Source of the DNA: Nymphaea colorata
Lineage: Eukaryota > Streptophyta > Magnoliopsida > Nymphaeales > Nymphaeaceae
Assembly: GCF_008831285.2 (NCBI RefSeq)
Contig: NC_045138.2
Coordinates: 16,155,934 to 16,215,933, forward strand
Reading direction: 5' to 3'
Length of the DNA stretch: 60,000 nucleotides
The position numbers and the translations under genes were made by a program. The notes beneath the pieces were generated by a model. It saw only the letters and a program-made list of their open reading frames with translations, was not told the origin of the DNA and did not search any database. Below, one piece after another: positions 47,350 through 57,037 of this stretch; the first letter of the stretch is position 1, and each line of letters starts with the position of its first letter.

Positions 47350-50316
47350 TCAATTCTCCATTATCGTTTTTTCCTCATACTCATCTTCTTCTTTGGCTTT
47401 GTTTCTATGACCATTTTCCTTGTAGTGATCGCAACTAGACATAATCAGAAAGTAGGCGAAATTAAAGCGCGACATAACAATAATTAGCAAGTAAAAGTAA
47501 TCTACTCTTCCTTCATTGATATCATTCTCAATCCAGCTGCTGCTTCCTTTCTTTGCAGTAGCTTTCTTCATCAGATTAACCAGAACAATACTTGAGTAGC
47601 TCGCGCCGGCCATGGTGCAGAAGAAGAGGGAACCAGCAACACCCTTCATGTGCTCAGGAAATTCCTTACCTGCCCTATACCACTGAATGCCTGCTACTAA
47701 CATTATCAGAACTGAGAGTAACAGGCCTACTCCCATTCGTTGAAGCAGTATTATCCCCTGCTCTTGCTTTGTAATTCGCCGTGCCGCCCGCACCAGCAGG
47801 CAGTCGTACACCGGGATCCAGATTTTGAGGGCAAGCATGAAGAAAATGACAAGTGATCCTGAAGCGATATGAAAATTTGATGAACCAAGGTGTCTGTCCA
47901 TTTTGCGGGCTTGCAGAACAGAGAATGTGCCTTGTTGAACCACTGCCATGAAGAAACCTGAGGAAATGTTTGAGAAAATGTGACGAAATCAAAAGAAAAC
48001 TGAAACATCATGCCAAAATATGAAAAAGTTTCATTAAGACTCAAGTATGAAGAGCTTAAGATCCTACAGGTCCTTGTAGAATGGAGTTGAAACAAGTTGG
48101 AAAGGGAGTCGGCTGAACCGGACCCGTTAACAGGCTTACCTGAGTCGATCAATCAGCAGGAGATTGGAGGAGGAGGACTGAGGGGCAAAGTAGACAGCGT
48201 CCTCCACGAACTCAACATGGCGCTTTCTGAAAGCGGCAGGCATTACCTGGAACATGCCCGTGAACACGCTTCCTCTGGGCTCCACGATCACGTAAAGTTT
48301 GGTTCCAAGGTAGAAGAAAGTGAAAGAAAAAAGCATGAAAGCTGTGGGGATGGCGAGGCCCAGAGACCAGCTCACACCGTCCTGGACGTACACCACGACC
48401 GTGAGCACCACCATCATGGAGACAGTGAAGCTGAAGTAGCATCAGTTGAAGAGTCTATTGATGGCCTTCCTCCCTTCGTCGGTGGCTGCATCGAACTTGT
48501 CCGCGCTGAAGGGGAGGCCCGAGGCTGCAGGGCCTGATTCCACCAGCAGTACCGATGATTAGCAGCGCCAAGGCCAGGAAGAGCAGCGCCAGCTGCGGGT
48601 GAGATGGATCTATGCAACCGCTGCTGCTGCCGCCGGCGGCGGCGTTATTGTGTTGGTGGGTCGGGTGACCTTAGCAGCGGTAGTGCTGCAGTTAGTGTGA
48701 CTGTGAGTACCAACATTCCCTGTCATTGTCACGGAAAAATGTCAATAACTTTGTATCTGTCTTGCTTATTACGAAAGACAGAGAGAGAGATAGTTTACTT
48801 CAGGTTCCTTAATTAGACGGTGAAATATTAGAGGCTACACGCTTCTTGGCATTCTAAAGAGGTTAGATGAACTTGTATGCGCAAAAGAAAAGGACGAAAA
48901 AGTAACTAAAATTGGAAGGTGAACGACTCTCTTTGTTTTCTTTTAAAGGTTAAGAATCTCTTGCTTCATCCAAAAGAAATTGAAGCGGCTTTCGACTAAA
49001 CTATACTTATTGAAAGAACCTGGCTCCCAATATACATATTCCTAGCAAATTAATTTCCTTCTCTCATTAGCCGTTCTTGAGCTCGAAGTTTAAGAAGAGG
49101 GTCTCTCCTCTGCACGTGCTCATGGTGTAGTATAATTCATTTGATCAGAGGTACCAGTAGAAAGGCGTGGAGGAAAACTGGAGAAGGCCAAGGTGCGGAA
49201 GCGGCCGAAGCATGCGTCTGGGAGTTAGGCAGCCAGGAGAGGGGGGCGAAGTTGGTAGTCCCCGAGAAGATGTTGACGACGTTGGTGGCAACCACCAGAT
49301 CCATGTTGAACTTGGTGAGTAGGAACACCAAGAAGTTGGCCAGCAGCCCCTAGGTTGCCAGCTTCTCCAATGCCTCGTCCCCTGCAGCTCAATTAATGAA
49401 CGGCTGGAGCAGGGATTAGTGACTCTCTTTTATTAATGGAAAAACATTTTTATGAAGATTTCAATTCTGGGTGAACATGAGTCGAGTCGAGCCTGAGTTT
49501 AGTCAGCTCGAGCTCGGCTCGACTAATGAAACCTCGAGCTCAAAAATAGCTCGACTCGAGCTCCAATCATTAAACAAATGACTTGGCTCAAACTCATTCA
49601 CGAGCCGTGCTTTAACCAGTCGAGCTCGATCGTTGTTGACCCCTAATTAATTGATCATGAGTGCCATAAGATAGACGATATCATGTCATTTTGTGGAGCA
49701 GATTGAGGATGAGGAGTTAACAGTACTAGCAGCGCATAAATCCTTGTTCATCATTCTCTCTCTCACAGAATTTGAGTTGTGGCACTCGTGGTGTAGAGCC
49801 TTGGATTTCATATATACTTAAGCGAAGGAGAGAGAAAGATAGCAGTAATGAAATGTATTAATTATCAATATCTTTCTGGCATACTTTAATTAAAAAAAAA
49901 AACTCCCAAGATTTTAGCTGTCGAATAAGATCCAGAAACCACAAATTCATTACACAGAAAAAGCTTGTTACTTTGGATATCTAAATGGGACTTTATAAGC
50001 ATATAATTTTTAGCAACTAAGGTTTTCAAATTGATATATTATGAAAAGTTGACCACAGTCAAATAAAGTGACTGTTAGGTTGTGAACCACAATCTTATAT
50101 ATTGTTAACAATATGAAAGCAAACGTTGATTTTGAAAATAAATTGCAGAAGACGGAGAAACTAAAAGGATATTACATATATTGAGAGAGAGATAGAGAGA
50201 GAGAGAGAGCACCTATGATGAAGGGCATAGAATTCCATCCACTATTGCTTTCTGACAGGCACATCTTCTCCCACTCCAACTTCATCTTGATTCTCTTCTA
50301 CTATCCTAGACGCCAT
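47350..50316 (-). pseudogene. Broken tandem paralogue of the NPF transporter
   Basis: All four exons of the intact NPF gene are recognisable in order: about 50316-50213, 49381-49155, 48719-48140 and 47963-47350. Damage: the frame from the likely ancestral ATG (50316) is shifted before SGWNSMPFIIG; exon 2 has an in-frame TAG (49352-49350) and a frameshift where GAYLADAY should be; exon 3 has frameshifts and a TAA in the first extracellular loop region, a further shift after GGIRPC, and a TGA (48444-48442) in place of the Trp of FNWYYF; the 5' part of exon 4 (about 50 codons) is missing; and about 40 codons covering the helix 9-10 region, including the QIELYY segment, are deleted. The last exon otherwise stays open for 199 codons. 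It cannot make a working transporter. Splice signals at several exon edges survive, so it may still be transcribed. Confidence 0.9.
49481..49630. repeat. CGAG/CTCG motif cluster 2 in pseudogene intron 1
   Basis: Repeated GCTCGAGCTCGG, CTCGACTCGAG and CGAGCTCG words in both orientations, highly self-complementary. Shares its words with 45871-45906. Likely a transposon remnant of the kind widespread in plant genomes; class not assigned. Confidence 0.6.
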
Positions 50317-52329
50317 GGATGCGCGAAGAACAGCCACTAAAGCAACCGTATCACAGGTAAAAGAAAGTAATTATATTGATAACGACCAATCCTCTCCATC
50401 TCTTTATTAATGGGCCAATGGCTTCTCTTCTCTTTATTACGTCAAGTACTGCTCCGTATCTTCGTGTAAGATATTTACAAATAATCTAAGAGCTACAACT
50501 GATGATCTCGTGCTTACACAAACATGGCAGCTTATCAAATGGCTGACGCATTAGAATCATCCACTTCGTTGATTTGTGGTGTTTTGGTGAGGACTAATGC
50601 ACCATGTAGTCTTCTTGGTTGTTGCACCAACGTTTAGGCCAAGTAGCCCCAACTTTAGGGACAGTGCATTTTGTTGTAAAAAAAATTGACATTTAAGGAA
50701 ACTGGGGGGAGAGAGAGAGAGAGAGAGATGCATGAAAATCTAATTTTCAAGTAGAGTAGATGCACCTTATTGATCTGAAAAAACGTTTTTAGATCCTATA
50801 CTCAGTGCCACTTCTACCTCTTCATATTTTCGTCAAAAATTGTCCCGAGATTAAAGGCAAGATCCGTTTCTGCACAACCTTAACAGCTCCGCCAGAATTT
50901 TTTAACCCTGGATAAGCATAAAGGTCTTTTATATTAACTAAATAACAGTCAAAAGAATATAATAAATATAAAAATGTGAAAATAATTAAAAGATTATTCT
51001 GAAGGTATGATAACAAGGTCAAGTTGCTCATGAAAATTAAAATCTCTTCAACTAGAAACTATTATCTATTAACAGATTATTTGAATATAAATAGGTCAAG
51101 CACAAACCATGGCATGTGGCTAAATTAATTAAGTGCTCTGCCATAAGGAGGAAGACCACTTTATTTCTTGTTCCACCCTTCCAATGTAAGTGACCAGAAA
51201 GCGACACCTGAAGTTGTCATCCATAGACTACCACTATCTTTGCCAAAAATCATATCACAGTGCTGGTTGTCTATTGGCGTCACTTTCTCTTGTTTCTCTC
51301 AGTTGGTACTGAGCAATTCAAAATGTACCAACATAAACATGGAGTTTTTTAACCTGAGATTTATGAGATTGCTGATCTTACCGCTTGTCATTAGCTTCCT
51401 ACGAAGATGATTGCTCACAGGGATGATTGCCTCCACTTTTATCCCGAACACCCACAATTGATTCCTCATCCCTATACAACTCTATGGTGCCACCATCTTC
51501 CAACTGAGGGACTGTGGGGTGTGTGGAAATGGATAACTGTTAATATGCAAGATTACATTGTCCAGTGGATCTGGTCTGTGATATAAACCTCAGGGGTTCA
51601 ATGGATTGTTGGAAGTCGGAACTTCTAGTGCATTGTTTAATTAAAGCCAATGGAATTTCCATGTTCCCATTTGTTATGGTATCACCTTTTTGTTAGTCTT
51701 GATGACTCCAGTAAGTTTCCCCTTCAAACACTTTTGTTCGACTTCTCGAAAATGCATATTAGTTGCGATGAAGTTGTAACCAACTTCAACCATGTGAACG
51801 TTCTGCAAGTTGAGCCGATAGACAACAATCGTCTTTTTTAGATCCACGACAGTCACTAGTCGGCATTCATTCTCTCAGGTAGGCCGGACTACTTTAGACT
51901 GAGTTTAGTAAGCGTAATTACAAAGCCCTCTGACATTCTCACGGTCTCCGTCCCCTCCCTTCCCTTGAAAAAAAACGCAAGGCGGCCATCAATGCAATTT
52001 CCATGGAAGAACAACACAAAAAACCGCCAGCACCGACTTCCCTTTTATGCTACAGTTGCTTTGTTCAAATCTGTTTTAGTGGGTGTCCATTCCCTCTCCA
52101 TTCATTTCCTGAGGTACTCTCTCTGCAACTGAACCAGCAGTAACGCTGACTCTACTTCACTTTTTTGGGCAAAGATGCAGGCCTTCACACTTTCCAGACT
52201 AATCTATGTTCTTTGCTTCCACGGAAGAAATTCTCTCTCATTATGGGGGGAAATCCAGACCGATCACCTTTGGTGAGGCGACCTCCACATGACTCCTTTT
52301 GCTTTTCCTGAGGGGTTTAATCTTCATTC
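50317..52329. other. Intergenic region and PTST-like gene leader
   Basis: No gene recognised. Short GA tracts occur near 50710. Open frames at 51168-51410 and 51650-51841 (+) have no family match. The last ~250 bases before 52330 should hold the leader of the next gene. Confidence 0.5.
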
Positions 52330-55300
52330 ATGGCGTTTCACCAATGCCATCTTACCCTCTACATCGGCTCTTCCTCGTCCTTCAAGTGTCATTCTACCTT
52401 CTTGATACCCTTTCCTTGCAGAAAACGGCCTACCCATGTCTCCTTTCTGCCTGCACTGAACAGTACGGGACTCGGGCTGACGGTGGGCAATGGTGCTGTA
52501 TCCAGGGAGTCAAAGGTCCTCGGAGATTTCGATCTCGAAAACGAAATTTTCGAATTTATGCAGAACTCGGAGAAGCCCGACTCGTTTCCCACCAAGGAAG
52601 AGTTGATGGCAGCCGGGCGGGTAGATTTGGTGAACGCCATTCTGGCCGAAGATGGCTGGCTTTCGGCTGGTTGGGTGGAGGAGGAAGAACGGAATGTGCA
52701 TCTGGAGACTGGGACAGGAAGTGGGTATGCACTGCGGAATTCGGTTGACGGCTTACCCTCTTATTCATTGGCCTCGTATTCATCTTCGGTTGTGTCGAAG
52801 TCTTCTTCTTTGGGTAGATTAACGTAAGTTTTCCGGTAGTTATTGACAACCGATTGGTGTCCTTTAGCTCTAAACTTTGATGAAATAATGGGTTTAACGA
52901 GTATGTCTGTGACAGAGAAGCAGAGCATAGTAGTGAGGGGATTGAAGGTATATTGAACCGGTTGGAGAAAGAAAGAGCAGCTTTCTACCCACTGGAATCT
53001 CGAAAGAGAGATGAAACTAGACTAGAGAGAGAGAGAACAATGGAGCAGACAAGATATTCTTGGGGTAACCTGACAAAGATGTATGGTGGCCAACTGCGCA
53101 GGCCGTCGGTAAGTGAACTACAGAAAGTCTCACTTGAAATTTAAAGATCTCCTGCGGTTTATCTTGTAATGGCACCATTGAGTTATTAAGTTACCTGTTG
53201 AGATCTCTACAGGAAAATCTTGACCTTCACATGTGAACAAAGGCTTGCAATCATGTAGCTTTTGCTGTATTTTCTGTATCTTTACCAGTATGGTGCTTGA
53301 TATCTCCAAATGGCGATAAAGTTGATTGATACGGCCACTTTCCTAGTGCCTTCCAAGGTCCTTTAAAGGAGCTGCGGGTTGTGATTCTTTTTTATAACAG
53401 GGACTTGGCTACAATGGTTTTGCTCGATGGTCGGCTTTTCCAAGTTTCAACCGTGTTGTTTCTTCTTCTATTGAAACCCAAAAGATTTAAGAACTTTTCA
53501 ATGTTATGCATGAATAACCTGCTTAGTTTATACTATTTCCTGAGGAAATTTATAAACTGGTGAAAAATCCAAAGGGCCCCAAACTTATTGACCACTAAAT
53601 GTCTCAGTGTTGACATTTTGTGTTCTTTGATCAAGTCTTTCTGTTTCTAAGGACCCAAACTGTCTGATATCTATGCAAGAAGTGTAATTATTTCTGGGAG
53701 AAATTCCTTTACTGACTTGCAATTGTTTGTTATAAGGATTCCTTTCCAATAGTTCATGTCCTAGCCGGATTGTCCCCAAAGGCGTTTCATAATGTGTTTT
53801 AGGTTGTATATATCTCTGGGACTAATTGTTCTGTCTCCATTACCTAAAAGGAAGCAATGAGCACCGCTGAAGGAGCATTATCTTTTCCATCCCAAATGAC
53901 TAATATCTTTCTGGATCGCTCTGGGGAGCAATGCTGCACTGAATTGTCTTTTACTAGAGAACATAATAGTTCCAATCCTCATCAAGCATCGGAAATACAA
54001 ACCTCCGAAAAAGATGATTATTTGAAAACTGATTTTGAAGGTACTTAATTTGTCTGGAGAGCCATTGCATTTCAGTTGATTGTTTTGGTTTAGGGAGAAA
54101 TTTTATAATAATTTCATAATGTACAGTTAATGGATTCCTGAATGCAAAAAGTTCTTTGTATTCCACTGTAGATGCAATATACTGCAAAGAAGAGTGGGAC
54201 ATGGATGGTAAAAAAAGATACCGTGAGAGTTACCAAGAGTGCATGCATTCGCGTATTGAGAAATTGGAATCAGAGTTATCGGCAATGGTTCACTTAGTAA
54301 GGTCTGGAGAAGATGCACCTAATTGGAGCGAGGTTTGTAAATGCGATTTTCTTTGAATCTTCTGCAAACTGTGCATCATTAGGGCATGTAGTTATGACTT
54401 GTGGTCTGAGTGGCACTTCCCCTGTGTTTCTGAGATGTAATTTTGGAGGTCATCAAGGTTTTACGTCCATTGAAGTGTATGCTGGGAGAGCTTCGCCTCC
54501 CTCTTTATTGCAAAAGAAATCAAGGTTTTATGTCATTTCCTCATTTGATGCTTTTACGATTTGGAATCAGCTGACCGTTGTTGCAACCATGAGAATGGCA
54601 AGCAGAGGTGAAGTTCAAGTGTTTGGCGTACCGAGTAGTCTGTCACTTCCAGTACTAGCACTCATGTACTTAAACTAGAAAAACATTTTATAGCTTGTAA
54701 AGTTTCTGATTTATGAGCAATAGACTAATTGCCGTGGTGTAATAAGAGTATCCATAACGTTTCTTGAGATGTATGCGATTTTTTTAAGTTACTGTGTAAG
54801 AAGCTACTTTTAAAATATCAAATGTTCTGCATGTCTAGAAATGCAGAAATTCCTTGGAGAAATTGCATGATCTTTGTGAAGCTTGGGAGTTCCAGGAAAA
54901 CGAAATTATGAAATCTCATGCTAAATTGCGAGCTACTCGTGCTAAGCTATCAATCCTAGAAGGCAAGATGGCGCTCAAGATTATGTATTTCCTCCAACCT
55001 AGATACTTGTATCTAACATATTGCTCATCTATTTCTGAAGATAACTGGCGTTTTTCTTCCACAAAACAGGGAAGCGCAGAAAGTAGCAGAAGAAAAGCGA
55101 AGCGAGATTGAAGAGGGTCAATGCCTTCTAAGTCTTCTGAGGACAACCTCCATAGTCTGGTCTAATTCAGGCGATGATGTTTTGTTAGTTGGATCATTTG
55201 ATGGATGGACAAGCCAGGTTTTCACTTTCTATTTTTTGACTCTTTTCTGATTGTATTTGTTTGTTCTTTAAAAATAAAAGAAGACGGGTGCATAGACACG

Positions 55301-55746
55301 CACACATTGTTTCTCTGTCATGAAGTTTGTGTTAACCTCAAGAACTGGCAAGCTTCACATGCTTTTTATGTTTGTACATGCTATGTTTATGAATTACTCT
55401 CATATACACATTAGAGAAGTCCGCTTGGTTTCTGTTGAAACCATAATTATGTCTTTTCTGAACAACTCTTTGGCACTGCTTCAAATTTGCAGAGGAGAAT
55501 GGAGAGAACAAGTTCGGGTGTGTTTGTGCTGAACCTGAAGTTATACCCCGGCCGGTATGAGGTCAGTGAAGCATCTCAATTTCATGGTAGGCCTGAAACC
55601 TCGTGCCACTTTTGTCTGCTCTTCTGAACTGTGAGAAATTTGCGTTGCAGATAAAGTTCATTGTTGATGGTATGTGGAGAATTGATCCACTTCGCACTGT
55701 TTTGAGCAACAATGGGCATGAAAATAACCTACTTGTCGTTTCTTGA
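52330..55746 (+). CDS. PTST2/PTST3 (FLO6)-like plastid CBM48 protein
   Basis: Starch-granule-associated protein of the PROTEIN TARGETING TO STARCH family; PTST2/3 act in granule initiation with starch synthase 4 in plastids, and rice FLO6 binds starch and isoamylase. Exons: 52330-52823, 52916-53108, 53851-54040, 54172-54332, 54839-54984, 55070-55217, 55493-55561, 55651-55746; phases agree, 498 aa. The N-terminus (first ~45 residues) is Ser/Phe/Arg-rich with few acidic residues, fitting a chloroplast transit peptide. Residues ~66-115 hold the FLO6-type conserved block (ENEIFEFMQNSEKPD, AGRVDLVNAI, GWLSAGW). The middle (~170-220 and ~285-410) is charged and predicted coiled-coil by heptad pattern. 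The C-terminus from ~423 is a CBM48 carbohydrate-binding module with GSFDGW, YPGRYE, KFIVDG and WRIDP. The protein is shorter than some PTST2 homologues. Choice between PTST2 and PTST3 is open. Confidence 0.92.
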
Positions 55747-55798
55747 ATTAGTGAAACCTTCTTGTCCATTTCCTATGAATATCTTTATTATTGTAAAA

Positions 55799-55823
55799 TC
55801 TCTCTCTCTCTCTCTCTCTCTCA
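55799..55823. repeat. (TC)n microsatellite downstream of PTST-like gene
   Basis: Twelve TC units in the presumed 3'UTR. Confidence 0.9.
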
Positions 55824-57037
55824 CAGTGCAGTGAAAGGTTAGAAAGAAAGAGAGCCCGTCCATGGTGGAGTAACTAAAACATGTTCGTATTTTTTTTTTC
55901 TTTGGAAACAGATGGCATTGTATAGTAGGTTAAAAGAATTTTGAAAATTGAGCTGGGTTTTGTTTACCACAATCAGGGCTACGTTTGTAAATTTTTGAAA
56001 TTTCATGACACAAAATGATTTGTTCCAGGTTTTTGTTGCTAAAACGATGTGAAAAATGAAGACATCCTCGACCCTCGCAGAGTTGCATCGGAGAATTTTT
56101 TTTTTTATGAGAGAAATTTAGGAAAAGAGCAATTTTTTTTTTTTTACTCAATGGAAACAAGAGAATGATTGGGGTGTTCCCGACTTTCTCAGCTCGTCTC
56201 AATTTCAGTAAAAAACGAACCTGTTTAATGTAATTTAAAGTAACTAATCAGACCAAACTCATGTTAAAAATCATCTAAGTGTCATTACTGTCGAACGAAT
56301 TTATAGCTGGTGGGACAAATGGCTGGACTATTAAGGGATTCTTTTGAACCGAATTTCTTTACATTGTTCAAGTTGCTGTTTTTTTCATTTGAACGTAAGG
56401 GACGCCTAGGCGTGAACTCATTTGGAAGTACCAGAGCTCATTGGGTACATATGGTCTTCATATTGTCTTCAAGTTATGCACCTACTTTGTCAGCTTGGGT
56501 GATGACTGATGAGCAACAGATGGAACTTTTTCCTTTCCTGAATTGGGGGTAAACTGTGCTAATCTTTGTAGGGTAACACCAAGAGAAAGCTTAGGCAATA
56601 AAACAGCAAGGTATGGCTTGATTCAGGGCCTTTCAACTTCACAGCCTTTACACACCTTGCGAGCAATAATCATAAATATCAGAAGATCTTAAAAAACCAA
56701 CGTTCAAACGAAGCTTTTTCTTTTTTGCACTGTTGAAGAAACGTTCCCAAAATCTATCTTCTCTTAGAAGTACTGCATTTTTGCAATTTATAATCTCTAC
56801 ATTTAGAATATGACGAATACTTTAAAGGAAGGCCGAAAGCTTAAATTATAAGATTCAAGATTTTCCTGACAAGAATCCTGACTATGTTCTAGAACAGAGG
56901 GGACTCATTGTCAAAGGGAGATTTGACAAACTATATTTGTTCCATATTTACACGAATCTAAGCTTCCCTCCGACTGCCAAGAAACTGCCATGGACTGTTG
57001 CATGGCCAGGTCTCTGCATAAAAAGCACGCTTCTCTA
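55824..57037. other. Convergent intergenic region, PTST-like and receptor kinase 3' sides
   Basis: AT-rich, with homopolymer runs near 56100-56145. No gene or RNA recognised; open frame 56310-56552 (+) has no match. Should contain the 3'UTR of the minus-strand kinase. Confidence 0.5.

Noticed and set aside
48097-48537. 146-codon + strand open frame
   Set aside because: Antisense to exon 3 of the NPF pseudogene; no family match.
52299-52748. 149-codon + strand frame overlapping the PTST-like first exon
   Set aside because: Other phase of a conserved exon; the chosen frame contains the FLO6-type block and splices in phase.
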